Of a stretch of 17,841 nt of DNA, positions 1-7,145 are shown piece by piece; within the stretch, counting starts at the first letter, position 1, and each line of letters begins with the position of its first letter. Made by a program: the position numbers and the translations under genes. Under the pieces are notes generated by a model, which saw nothing but the letters and a program-made list of their open reading frames with translations, had not been told where the DNA came from and did no database searches. The DNA comes from JADLEX01 sp964586775 (GTDB lineage: Bacteria; Lernaellota; Lernaellaia; JACKCT01): the NCBI GenBank assembly GCA_964586775.1, contig CAZPJD010000117.1:1-17841 (forward strand). The letters run 5' to 3'.

Positions 1-267
1 GACATCGGCGGCACCTACGACCTGTTGCTATGGCTCGCCGACGAGGAGCTCACCGACATCGCGTTTTCGCTGATGAGCCAGTACACGCCGCAAAACAAGG
101 CGGGCGAGTACCCCGAGCTCGCCGATCCCGTCCCGCTCGCCGAGTACCGCCAGATCGTCGAATACGCCCTCGACCTGGGGTTCACGCACCTGCTGGTGCA
201 GGACTTCGAGAGCCGCGAGAACGGTCTGCCGGATTTCGAGCGGGATCAGCCCTTCGAGTGGCGATAG
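1..267 (+). CDS. Radical SAM protein, COG1313 type (C-terminal fragment)
   Basis: Only the last 88 codons are in the window; the frame is open from base 1, so the start lies outside. The fragment has the C-terminal pattern I associate with COG1313 proteins, often named putative pyruvate formate-lyase activating enzymes: a leucine-rich stretch, then SLMSQYTP, a YPEL motif, and a segment with YRQIVEYALDLGF. The radical SAM cysteine motif (CxxxCxxC) would be upstream and is not visible, so the iron-sulfur and SAM chemistry is inferred from the family. The true substrate of most COG1313 proteins is unknown. The stop TAG lies 9 bases before the stop of the facing BtrH-like gene, so the two converge with no room for a terminator. 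The family call is good; the specific function is open. Confidence 0.7.
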   Translation, partial: DIGGTYDLLLWLADEELTDIAFSLMSQYTPQNKAGEYPELADPVPLAEYRQIVEYALDLGFTHLLVQDFESRENGLPDFERDQPFEWR

Positions 268-276
268 TGCTCCGCG

Positions 277-1275
277 TTATTCCCCGTACGCCCGCGCGAT
301 GTCCTCGAAAAATTCCTCTTCCAGATCGACGATCTCCTCGAACAGGATCTGCGCGTCGTCGAAGCCCGACGGGGTTTCGCGCTCGCTGATCGTCTTCAGG
401 TGCGAGGCGAAGTTGGTCCAGCACGCGCCGATTTCGCGCATACGCGGCGCGAGGCGAAGCTTCTTGACGAGCGGATCGTGGCGCGCGCATTGGTCGAGAA
501 AATTGGCGTACTGCGTGCGAAACGATCCGCCGCCGGTGCCGCGCCGTTCGATGATCTGGTATCCAAAGCGCGCGCTCCATCGCCAGTCCGGCGCGTCGCC
601 CCATGTGGGCAGATCGGCCTCCATGCGCCGCATCGCGGGCAGGCCGAACATGCCGCTCTCGTTGCGCACCATCCGCGTGGCGCACTCGCGGATCGCGGCG
701 GGCACGGCTTCTTTCATCGGCGCGACATGCGAAACGTCGCGGATCTCCCACCAGTGGCCTTCCAGATCGTAGGGCGGCGTGGGGTCCCAACGCGCCTGCG
801 CGAACTGCGCGAGCGAGACCTGCTGCACGTGCGAGAACTCGCTGTCGGAGATCAGCACCGTCTCGGAATCGGGGTCGTACCCCACAGCCAGCACCTTGTG
901 GCCGCCGAAATGCGTCGACGACTTGTAGTAGGGCAGATGGAAGATATCGACCTGCACCAGCACCGGATGCCCCGCGTCGAGCACGGCCTTCACCGGCGGC
1001 CACGCCGCGAAGGGGTCCTTGTGCCGATGCACCGGCGCGTCGATGCCGAGCACGCGGAAGAAATCTTCTTCCATCATCGGGTTTCGCCCGCCGAAAAATC
1101 GCGTCGGGCTCGTGTGCTCGTTGGGGAAATAGAAAAAGCCCGGCCCCATGCCAAGCCCCAGGCATGTGGGCTCGGCGAGGTCGTGGCCGTAGTGCGCCAG
1201 CAGCTTGCGCAGCGCCGACGAGCCGCAGTGGAAACCCGTTTCATGGTGGAAATCGCGTGCGAGGACGGGCGGCAT
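277..1275 (-). CDS. BtrH N-terminal / DUF4872 domain protein
   Basis: 332 residues. The N-terminal half matches the BtrH_N domain, a cysteine-peptidase-like fold named for the butirosin enzyme that transfers an acyl side chain from an acyl carrier protein. Visible landmarks are the FHCGSSAL motif with the candidate nucleophile C17, a glycine-rich GLGMGPGFFYF loop, and HFGGHKVLAVGYD with H126 and D134 as likely partners. The C-terminal half is helical and corresponds to the usual DUF4872 partner domain. The length is normal for the pair. The start is fixed by an AAGGAG ribosome site (complement of 1282-1287) 6 bases upstream. No acyl carrier protein, NRPS or PKS gene is visible, so the antibiotic-type role cannot be assumed; an amide-forming or hydrolytic role on another substrate is equally possible. 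Confidence 0.8.
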   Translation of the reverse strand: MPPVLARDFHHETGFHCGSSALRKLLAHYGHDLAEPTCLGLGMGPGFFYFPNEHTSPTRFFGGRNPMMEEDFFRVLGIDAPVHRHKDPFAAWPPVKAVLDAGHPVLVQVDIFHLPYYKSSTHFGGHKVLAVGYDPDSETVLISDSEFSHVQQVSLAQFAQARWDPTPPYDLEGHWWEIRDVSHVAPMKEAVPAAIRECATRMVRNESGMFGLPAMRRMEADLPTWGDAPDWRWSARFGYQIIERRGTGGGSFRTQYANFLDQCARHDPLVKKLRLAPRMREIGACWTNFASHLKTISERETPSGFDDAQILFEEIVDLEEEFFEDIARAYGE

Positions 1276-1630
1276 CGAGGGCTCCTTCGCAAAGCCGGAG
1301 AGCTCCGGCCATCGCTATGGCACGGCGGGCGGTCGATTCCGATTTAGCACGAAACGAATCGGGAACAACGAAAATTATTCGCCGCGCCGAACTTTTCGCC
1401 CGCGCACGAACTGGCGCCCGGTTTGGCGGCGTGGTAACGTCGCGTTCTGATTCCTTTCACGCGAAAAACCAAGCCGCCGAACGAGAGCCGGATCGAAGTG
1501 CGTCTGGCCGACCCGGTGATGCAGGGCGTCCCGCGTTGCTTTCAAACCAACCAGCACGCACCTGGATGCCGATTCCGCGAGCCTGGTCGTCGACGTCACT
1601 GCGGTAGGGGAAATGGGAACGAGGTCTTGA
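1276..1630. other. Intergenic gap upstream of divergent BtrH-like and KilA-N genes
   Basis: This 355-base stretch separates two divergently oriented genes, so it should hold a promoter for each. I see no convincing coding sequence; the short open frames on both strands have no recognisable motif or ribosome site. An AT-rich pocket around 1355-1385 stands out from the GC-rich surroundings and could be promoter DNA. A short inverted repeat lies just upstream of the BtrH-like ribosome site. No clear -35/-10 pair could be assigned. Confidence 0.5.
1294..1309 (-). promoter_or_regulatory. Inverted repeat in the 5' leader of the BtrH-like gene
   Basis: GCCGGAG and CTCCGGC arms flank AG, so the transcript could form a 6-bp stem with a tetraloop. 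It sits 6 bases upstream of the AAGGAG ribosome site of the minus-strand gene. It could be an operator or an RNA hairpin tuning translation, but short GC palindromes are common in this base composition. Confidence 0.3.
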
Positions 1631-2456
1631 ATGGCGAAAAAACCTCGAGGTCAAGGGATCGAAGGTCCGAGTTTTCGCGACCGAGGACGACGACTACATC
1701 AGCCTGACCGACATCGCGAAATACAAGAACGCGGAAGCGGGTGACGACCTGATCCGCAACTGGATCCGGAATCGCAATACGATCGAGTTCCTGGGCATCT
1801 GGGAGCATTTGAACAACCCGAATTTTAATCCCGTCGAATTCGACGGGTTTAGAAAGCTCGCCGGCCTGAACAGCTTCAGCATGACGCCGAAGCAGTGGAT
1901 CGAGCGGACGGGGGCTGTCGGCATCGTCTCCCGACCGGGGCGCTACGGCGGGACATACGCGCACTAGGACATCGCATTCGAGTTCGCGTCATGGATCTCC
2001 GTGGAGTTCAAGCTCTACCTGATCAAGGAATTCCAGCGTCTCAAGGACGATGAGCGCCGGCAGCTCGGTTGGGACATCCGGCGCAATCTGACCAAGATCA
2101 ACTACCGAATTCACACCGACGCGGTAAGGACGAAACTGATTCCGCCATCGCTGACGCCGAGGCAAACCAGCTTGATCTACGCTTCGGAGGCGGATGTTCT
2201 GAATGTGGCCCTGTTCGGCATGACCGCAAAGGAGTGGCGGGACGACCACCCTGACGAGAAGGGCAATATTCGGGATTTCGCCTCGGTGCCGCAGCTCGTT
2301 TGCCTCTTCAACCTCGAAAATCTGAACGCCCACTTCATCCGCGAAAAACTGCCGCAGTCGGAGCGCCTCGTTCGGTTGAATCGGATCGCCATCGAACAGA
2401 TGCGACTGCTGACCGACGACTCGGGCGTGAAGCGACTCGAAGACAAAGACCGGTGA
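1631..2456 (+). pseudogene. KilA-N domain gene with frameshift and internal stop
   Basis: The frame starting at 1644 reads through a KilA-N type DNA-binding domain protein of about 270 residues: DDYISLTDIAKYKN, then IRNWIRNRNTIEFLGIWE, FNPVEFDGF, TPKQWIE and GRYGGTYAH, continuing after an interruption as DIAFEFASWISVEFKLYLIKEF and to a normal C-terminus at 2456. There are two lesions. The ATG at 1631, which has a GAGG ribosome site, is in another frame; the frames meet at an A6 run (1637-1642), where one A fewer or two more would restore MAKN- or MAKKN-LEVKGSKV. Second, a TAG at 1965-1967 stands where family members that I recall have lysine (AAG), between YAH and DIAFEF. The downstream frame could restart at GTG 2001 and give a headless 151-residue protein. 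KilA-N genes are common in phages and mobile regions, and the lower GC than neighbours fits acquired DNA. Sequencing error is an alternative for either lesion. Confidence 0.85.
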
Positions 2457-2512
2457 CGCCGCGACTTCCAGCCTTTTCGGCTTCGTCTTTCGCCGCCCCC
2501 ATCCCCCAGATG

Positions 2513-2541
2513 TTGACTTGTCCTCTCATGGGTGCTACCAG
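2513..2541 (+). promoter_or_regulatory. Candidate sigma70-type promoter for the TPR lipoprotein gene
   Basis: TTGACT (2513-2518), a 17-base spacer, and TACCAG (2536-2541) preceded by a TG one base upstream (extended -10). The -35 is a good match and the -10 is weak. It lies 30 bases upstream of the lipoprotein start and just after the KilA-N remnant. A second TTGACT at 6625, also with a 17-base spacer, supports the pattern. Confidence 0.4.
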
Positions 2542-2570
2542 ATGTAGACACCTGTAGTGTGCGTTAGCTC

Positions 2571-3368
2571 ATGCGGCATTCACGAATTTTCATATGGTTC
2601 CTCGCCACCTTCGCGTTGCTGGCCTTCGGGTGCGGCGACAAGAAGCCGTCCGTTTCGCTCGCCAAGCAGCAGGAGGCCCAGTCGCACTACGACATGGCGC
2701 TCGCCTATATGCAGGAGGAGAAGCCGTCACAGGCGCTGGAGGAACTGGAGAAGGCCATCGCGGCGAATCCCTACGACCCCAACATCCACAACGCGCTCGG
2801 GCTCGTCTATTACCACAAGGAGCGCTTCGACAAAGCCGAGGCGGCGTACCTGAAGGCGGTCGAGCTCGACCCGAAGCACTCCGACGCGCAGCACAACCTC
2901 GGCACGCTCTACCTCTATCTGGGCCAGACCGATCAGGCGGTGAGCCGCTTCAACGAGGCCCTTGCGGTGGATACTTACCGCAATCAGGCGAACAGCCTGA
3001 ACGGCCTGGGCTGGGCGTATTTCAAGAAGCAGGACTACGTTCGCGCCGAGCAGTATTTCAAGGACGTCATCGAGCGCGACCGCCGCTATCTGATCGCCTA
3101 CGACAACCTCGCGAAGGTCTACATGGCGACGGGCCGCATCGACGATGCGATGGCGCGGCTCAATGCGGCGCTCGAGATCCAGCCACTCCACCCCGAATCG
3201 AATCTCGACATGGGCATCTGCCTGCTCCGCCAAAAGGATCAGGCGAAGGCCCGTGAGTACTTCCTCAAGGTCGTTCAGGTCGATCCGCTCGGAAAGATGG
3301 GACAGCAGGCGCAGGAGTACCTCAATCTCCTCGATGTCGGGGGCGCCGATGGAAGGACTTCGCCCTAG
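2571..3368 (+). CDS. TPR lipoprotein, PilF/PilW/Tgl-like
   Basis: 265 residues. A hydrophobic N-terminal signal (residues 5-20) ends in LLAFGC, giving a lipidated C21; the -2 position is Phe, a mild lipobox deviation. Six tetratricopeptide units follow, roughly residues 36-69, 70-103, 104-138, 139-172, 173-206 and 207-240, each with the usual W/LG-Y-A-P spacing (for example ALGLVYYHKERFDKAEAAY). Six TPRs on an outer-membrane lipoprotein is the layout of PilF/PilW and myxobacterial Tgl, which help assemble the type IV pilus secretin. The next gene is a RodZ-type HTH gene, and pilF next to rodZ is a known conserved order in gammaproteobacteria. That supports the assignment, but no other pilus gene is visible, and generic TPR lipoproteins look similar. 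No clear ribosome site precedes the ATG. Confidence 0.75.
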   Translation: MRHSRIFIWFLATFALLAFGCGDKKPSVSLAKQQEAQSHYDMALAYMQEEKPSQALEELEKAIAANPYDPNIHNALGLVYYHKERFDKAEAAYLKAVELDPKHSDAQHNLGTLYLYLGQTDQAVSRFNEALAVDTYRNQANSLNGLGWAYFKKQDYVRAEQYFKDVIERDRRYLIAYDNLAKVYMATGRIDDAMARLNAALEIQPLHPESNLDMGICLLRQKDQAKAREYFLKVVQVDPLGKMGQQAQEYLNLLDVGGADGRTSP

Positions 3369-3723
3369 AATCTCCGAGAGCGCCAAACGGCGTATCGGCA
3401 TCGGCGACACAATCCGTGCCCGCCGGGACGAACTCGACCTCTCGCTCGCCGCGGTGAGCGAAACCACCAAAATTCGCCGGGGCCTGCTCGACGCCATCGA
3501 ACGCGAGGACTACTCATTGCTCCCCGCGCCGATCTTCACGCGCGGATTCCTGCGCAGCTACTGCCGGTGTCTCGAAATGGACCCCGACCCCATCGTGCTC
3601 GCATACGATCGCGCGTTTCGGCCCGGCGACGACGAGCCCGCCGAGCCGCGTCGATTCGGTGTCGGCGCGCGACCCGATCCGTGGACGCGCATGATGTCCT
3701 CGGTGATGCGGCTGCTATCCTGA
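3349..3723 (+). CDS. RodZ-type N-terminal HTH protein lacking membrane domain
   Basis: 124 residues. Residues about 12-75 match the helix-turn-helix of RodZ, the cytoskeletal adaptor that binds MreB: GDTIRARRDELDLSLAAVSE, TKIRRGLLDAIEREDY, LLPAPIFTRGFLRSYCR, then LEMDPDPIVLAYDRAF. Normal RodZ continues into a transmembrane helix and a periplasmic beta domain. Here the protein ends about 35 residues after the HTH with no hydrophobic segment, and the next gene begins 13 bases later, so the rest is absent. It overlaps the TPR gene by 20 bases, suggesting translational coupling. ATG 3349 was chosen because a GGGGG run lies a few bases upstream; ATG 3334 in the same frame is an alternative. It may be a soluble MreB partner or a plain DNA-binding regulator. 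Confidence 0.75.
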   Translation: MEGLRPRISESAKRRIGIGDTIRARRDELDLSLAAVSETTKIRRGLLDAIEREDYSLLPAPIFTRGFLRSYCRCLEMDPDPIVLAYDRAFRPGDDEPAEPRRFGVGARPDPWTRMMSSVMRLLS

Positions 3724-3736
3724 CCGCGAATCGCTC

Positions 3737-4567
3737 ATGACGGCTTTCACGCAACTCGGCCCGATCATCGACGCCGTGCGCGCGAAGTTTCGTTCCCTCG
3801 CTGTGCATCCGCCTTACGCCGCCGTGGTGCTGGGCAGCGGGATGAGCGACGCGGCGGGCGCGATGACGCGCGTCGAATCCGTCGCCTACGCCGAGATCCC
3901 GGGCTTTCCCGTCGCGCGCGTGGCGGGGCATTCGGGGCGCCTCGACATCGGCGACTGGAACGGGCGGCGCGTCGCCGCGTTTCGCGGGCGTTTCCATTAC
4001 TACGAGGGCCACGACGGCGGCGCGGTCGCGCTGCCGGTGCGTCTCGCGCATGCGCTGGGCGCGACGCGCGTGGTGCTCACGACAGCGGTGGGCGGGCTGA
4101 ATCCCGACTTTCGAGCGGGCGACATCATGCTGATCCGCGACCACATCAACCTCATCGGACGCACTCCCCTGCCCGATTTGCCGCCCGAGCCGGACCGGTC
4201 GCCGTTCGTGAACCCGCGCGGCATGTATCGATCGGAGCCCTTCGACACGCTACGCGCGGCTGCCGCCGCCGAGGAGGCGACGCTGCACGCGGGTGTGCTC
4301 GCGGCCATGCCGGGGCCGGCCTACGAAACGGCCGCCGAAAAACGCATGCTGCGCACGATGGGCGCCGATGCCGTGTGCATGAGCACCGCGCCCGAGGCGC
4401 TGGTGGCGGCGTACCTCGGACTGCCGGTCTTCGGATTCGCGCTCGTCGCCAACGAGGCGTGGCGCGACGACGACGACGTCACGCACGCCGATGTGCTGGG
4501 ATCGGTTCGCAAAGCTTTACCCGCACTACGCGCTCTCATCGGCGCGGCAATCGGAGCGGACGCATGA
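3737..4567 (+). CDS. punA: Purine nucleoside phosphorylase (trimeric, inosine/guanosine type)
   Basis: 276 residues, normal for the trimeric PNP family. It splits inosine or guanosine (and deoxy forms) with phosphate to free base and ribose-1-phosphate in cytosolic purine salvage. Landmarks in order are VVLGSGM (phosphate loop), EIPGFP, VAGHSG, GRFHYYEGH, TTAVGGLNPDF, DHINLIGRTPL, PGPAYETAAEKRML with the purine-contacting Glu, CMSTAPEALVA with the Met/Ser pocket, and ALVANEAW carrying the base-specifying Asn. The Asn rather than Asp at that place favours 6-oxopurines over adenosine. Its last four bases overlap the cytidine deaminase start (ATGA), so the two are almost certainly co-translated. 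MTA phosphorylase is a relative, but the Asn argues against it. No strong ribosome site precedes the ATG. Confidence 0.92.
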   Translation: MTAFTQLGPIIDAVRAKFRSLAVHPPYAAVVLGSGMSDAAGAMTRVESVAYAEIPGFPVARVAGHSGRLDIGDWNGRRVAAFRGRFHYYEGHDGGAVALPVRLAHALGATRVVLTTAVGGLNPDFRAGDIMLIRDHINLIGRTPLPDLPPEPDRSPFVNPRGMYRSEPFDTLRAAAAAEEATLHAGVLAAMPGPAYETAAEKRMLRTMGADAVCMSTAPEALVAAYLGLPVFGFALVANEAWRDDDDVTHADVLGSVRKALPALRALIGAAIGADA

Positions 4568-4944
4568 CCGACGAGGAACTCGTGGCGATGGCGATCGAGG
4601 CCGCGCGTCGCGCCTACGCGCCGGTGTCGGATTTTCCGGTGGGCGCGGCGCTGCTGGCCGAGGACGGTCGCGTCTTCACGGGCTGTAATGTCGAGTCGCC
4701 GTCGCTGCTTCACGTCGTGTGCGCCGAACGCGTCGCGCTGCTGAAAGCGATCTCCGAGGGTGCGCGCGATTTCGAGACGATGGCGATCCACGCGCCGCGG
4801 CGCGACGACATCGCCCCGTGCGGCCTATGCCGTCAGATGATGGTGGAGTTCGCGCCGCACCTGCGCGTGCTGCTCGTGCGGGACGCCGACGACTGGCGAG
4901 AGACCGACATCGCCGCGCTGATGCCGGACGCGTTCCGGCTCTGA
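4564..4944 (+). CDS. cdd: Cytidine deaminase
   Basis: 126 residues, the usual length of the small tetrameric zinc cytidine deaminases, which convert cytidine or deoxycytidine to uridine forms in pyrimidine salvage. FPVGAALLAEDG and GCNVESPS form the substrate site, VCAERVAL gives the first zinc ligand Cys and the catalytic Glu, and PCGLCRQ gives the other two Cys ligands. The Cys-Cys-Cys set is the tetrameric (Bacillus-like) class rather than the His-containing dimeric class. The ATG overlaps the stop of the phosphorylase gene and has a GGAG 7 bases upstream inside that gene. Together the two genes form a compact nucleoside-salvage pair. Confidence 0.93.
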   Translation: MTDEELVAMAIEAARRAYAPVSDFPVGAALLAEDGRVFTGCNVESPSLLHVVCAERVALLKAISEGARDFETMAIHAPRRDDIAPCGLCRQMMVEFAPHLRVLLVRDADDWRETDIAALMPDAFRL

Positions 4945-5027
4945 TCGTTTCGGTAGGATCCGTGCGCGGTAGATGCTGGAGTCCGCGTCGCGGTCGTGGT
5001 ATGGGTTTCTACTCGGAGACGCGCCCA

Positions 5028-5234
5028 ATGCGATATTTGTCGTTTCAGATCGCCATCGAGAAAGAACCGGATGACGAGGGATATTTCGCCTACAGCCCGA
5101 CGCTGCCCGGGTGCTTCAGCAACGGCAAAACGATCGAAGAGGCGAAGCGCAACATTCGCGAGGCGATCCGGCAGCACGTGGAGTCACTTGCCGAACACGG
5201 CGATACCATTCCCACGGACACTCTCCGGCTCTGA
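5028..5234 (+). CDS. HicB-like small protein (orphan antitoxin-type domain)
   Basis: 68 residues. It matches the HicB_like fold: an N-terminal beta strand, then DDEGYFAYSPTLPGCFSNG, and a helix starting TIEEAKRNIREAI. In type II toxin-antitoxin pairs this domain binds the mRNA interferase HicA. No HicA-like double-stranded RNA-binding protein is seen on either side: the upstream 83 bases are empty and the downstream gene is a convergent hydrolase starting 3 bases after this stop. It also lacks the C-terminal DNA-binding extension of longer HicB proteins, so it is probably a stand-alone HicB-type protein. GGAG at 5015-5018 supports the ATG. Confidence 0.75.
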   Translation: MRYLSFQIAIEKEPDDEGYFAYSPTLPGCFSNGKTIEEAKRNIREAIRQHVESLAEHGDTIPTDTLRL

Positions 5235-5237
5235 TCC

Positions 5238-6374
5238 CTACGGCAACAGCGGCTCGACCAGTTCCGCAGCGGCTCGCGCAGTGATTCGATGGCCGAGCAC
5301 CGACGGGTGGCAGTCGTCGTTCGTCACGTAAAGATCCGCATCGCTTGCCGCCGCCGTGAAATCGGGAAACAGATTGCGGTGCGGGATGTTCATTTCGGCC
5401 AGCACCGCGCTCGCCGCGTCGCACAGATCGCTTCGACCGGTCGCGATCTGGCTGTGATACGGAAACACGACGACCGCGAGCGACGCGCTCCACTTCTCGC
5501 GCGCCAAATCGCGCATCGCGCCCAGTTCGCGCCGCAGCCGCTCGCGCCCGTCGCCCGTCGTGTAGAGCGCCGCGAGGGCGTTCTGCGTCTTGCGGTCGTA
5601 ACGCGCGATCAGTTTCGGTCCCCATTTCGGAGAGGCATAGAGCCGCCCGAGGGCGATGCGCCGCGCGACGTTCCAGGCGTAGCTCTGGCCGACGTCGAGT
5701 CGGTAGGGACGCAGTCGCGCGGCCAGCGACGCCCGGCCCGCCGCCGCGTCGATCGTCTCGGCATCGACGGGCGCCAGGGGCTCCGCGTCGTTTAAGCACA
5801 GGCCGACGAGCACCACGCGCGGTCGCCACGCGTCGCCGCGCGCCGCCAGCAGCTTGGCGTACTGCTCCACGTTGTAGCCGTTCACGCCCGCGTTCATCAC
5901 GCGCGCCGGCTTGCCCGACTCGGCAAGCTGCGCGGCGAGCACGTCGGTGTAGCGGCTCTCGGCGACTAGTGGAGAGCCGAAGGTGATGGAGTCGCCGAGG
6001 GTTACGATGCGCGGCAGCGGGTCGGCACCCGCGCCCGGCCACTCGGTGTCGCGGAAGCCCGCGGCGTTGATGCGAATGGGAATGCGCAGGTACTGCTGCT
6101 GTGGAAACGCGGCGGAAAAGCCGGGCCGATACGCGTGGCCGAGCACGGGATCGGGCACAACGAGCCCCGGCGGATACCCGGGCCACACCGCTCGCCCCGC
6201 CTGGGGCATCGCGAGACGCACCAGCCCCTCGAACGCGAGCGCCACGAGCAGCCACAGCGACAGGCGAAACGCCGCGCGCCGCGCGTTCCAGTTCTCGCGC
6301 ACCACGAGCGCGTTCACCGCGCCCGCGACCAGAACGAACGCGGCGAATCCCCACGTGATCGGCGACGACAGCAT
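5238..6374 (-). CDS. Membrane-anchored SGNH/GDSL-type hydrolase
   Basis: 378 residues. Two N-terminal hydrophobic segments (about residues 8-25 and 38-53) should anchor it in the inner membrane with the hydrolase on one face. The SGNH domain starts near residue 120: TLGDSITFG has the nucleophile S129, MNAGVNGYN provides a Gly, GLCLNDAE provides the Asn block, and DDCHPSVLGH gives the D353-x-x-H356 catalytic pair. Such enzymes are esterases or deacetylases of lipids, peptidoglycan or surface polysaccharides; the substrate cannot be read here. It converges with the HicB-like gene (3 bases apart) and has a gap of about 317 bases upstream. A second, distant SGNH protein lies at 14361-15992. Confidence 0.83.
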   Translation of the reverse strand: MLSSPITWGFAAFVLVAGAVNALVVRENWNARRAAFRLSLWLLVALAFEGLVRLAMPQAGRAVWPGYPPGLVVPDPVLGHAYRPGFSAAFPQQQYLRIPIRINAAGFRDTEWPGAGADPLPRIVTLGDSITFGSPLVAESRYTDVLAAQLAESGKPARVMNAGVNGYNVEQYAKLLAARGDAWRPRVVLVGLCLNDAEPLAPVDAETIDAAAGRASLAARLRPYRLDVGQSYAWNVARRIALGRLYASPKWGPKLIARYDRKTQNALAALYTTGDGRERLRRELGAMRDLAREKWSASLAVVVFPYHSQIATGRSDLCDAASAVLAEMNIPHRNLFPDFTAAASDADLYVTNDDCHPSVLGHRITARAAAELVEPLLP

Positions 6375-6691
6375 GCAAGCAGTCTGTCAAAGGACCCGTG
6401 TGCGGGCAAGGCGCGTCACTTGCCACCGAGCGTTTCGATCGATCGATACACTCCCGTCGACGGACTGCGACCCGGTTCGCGGGCGAGCCCGGTCTCGATA
6501 TCGAGAGCATGCGCGCTCGCGGCCGCGTGCGTAACGCGGAGAAGGAAGTTCGAAGCGTCCGCTTTGGATTCGGGTCGGGATTTTGCCTGCCCATGACGCG
6601 CTTCAAGGCCGGGCCGCTTTTTCGTTGACTTGGCCGCGCGCACGGCCAACAATCGAATCGTCGATCAGGATCCCAACACGGGAGGGTTGTC
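6375..6691. other. Intergenic gap between divergent hydrolase and zinc-ribbon genes
   Basis: This 317-base gap separates divergently transcribed genes. Its right end holds a plausible promoter and ribosome site for the zinc-ribbon gene. A minus-strand open frame of 78 codons crosses most of it, but it starts with TTG, has no ribosome site and shows no family motif, so I do not call it. A GATCGATCGAT run near 6436 is the only simple repeat seen. Confidence 0.5.
6625..6653 (+). promoter_or_regulatory. Candidate sigma70-type promoter for the zinc-ribbon gene
   Basis: TTGACT (6625-6630), a 17-base spacer, and AACAAT (6648-6653), 5/6 and 4/6 to the sigma70 consensus. It lies 38 bases before the ATG, with a GGAGG ribosome site at 6681-6685. 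It probably drives the three-gene run to 9071. Confidence 0.5.
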
Positions 6692-7117
6692 ATGAGCTGG
6701 TGTCCGCGATGTCGCGAGGAGTTCTCGAACGAGGATTCGCGCTGCCCGACCTGCGACGGCGAGCTGCTCGCCGCGCTGCCGGACGACGACGAGTTGCTGA
6801 CCGACGTCGAGTGGGTGCCCGTCGCGCGAGACATGGAGCCGCTGCGCGCGCAACTGCTCAAGGACTTGCTCGAACATTCGGGCATTCCCGTCGTCATCAC
6901 CGGCGAGCGGCTGGAGTCTTTCCACATCTACCCCAACCTCGAAAACGCGGTGATGGTGCCGCGGCGTTGGTCGGCGGAGGCGATCGCCATCGTGCAAGCC
7001 TTCGACGCCGACGACGATGACGACCGCATCGTGTGCTCGTCATGCGGCAACGAGGTGTCGGTCGAGGCCGAGGCGTGCCCGCACTGCGGTGAACTCTTCG
7101 AGACCGACGTGAACTGA
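6692..7117 (+). CDS. Zinc ribbon / DUF2007-like protein
   Basis: 141 residues. An N-terminal zinc ribbon uses C4, C7, C18 and C21 (CPRC and CPTC knuckles), and a C-terminal one uses C115, C118, C129 and C132 (CSSC and CPHC). Between them, residues about 40-105 resemble the DUF2007 domain (putative signal-transducing domain): MEPLRAQLLKDLLEHSGIPV, a GERLESF stretch, and NAVMVPRRWSAEAIAIV. A run of acidic residues (DADDDDD) precedes the second ribbon. The domain call is good but the molecular role is unknown; PII-like or regulatory functions have been proposed for DUF2007. It is soluble, with no signal or helix, and has a strong GGAGG ribosome site. Confidence 0.75.
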   Translation: MSWCPRCREEFSNEDSRCPTCDGELLAALPDDDELLTDVEWVPVARDMEPLRAQLLKDLLEHSGIPVVITGERLESFHIYPNLENAVMVPRRWSAEAIAIVQAFDADDDDDRIVCSSCGNEVSVEAEACPHCGELFETDVN

Positions 7118-7145
7118 TTCCCCTCGCCCGGTGTCTGTCGATTCG

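Noticed and set aside
1375..1599. Minus-strand 74-codon frame upstream of the KilA-N gene
   Set aside because: No recognised motif and no clear ribosome site; composition is consistent with non-coding DNA.
6385..6390. TTGACA on the minus strand just before the SGNH hydrolase start
   Set aside because: The matching -10 would fall inside the coding sequence and no -10-like hexamer is present there.
6416..6652. Minus-strand 78-codon frame in the 6375-6691 gap
   Set aside because: TTG start, no ribosome site and no family resemblance; treated as non-coding.
5116..6927. 603-codon minus-strand frame across the SGNH gene and neighbours
   Set aside because: Arg/Ala-rich shadow that would cross the HicB-like gene, the SGNH gene and the zinc-ribbon start; no motifs.
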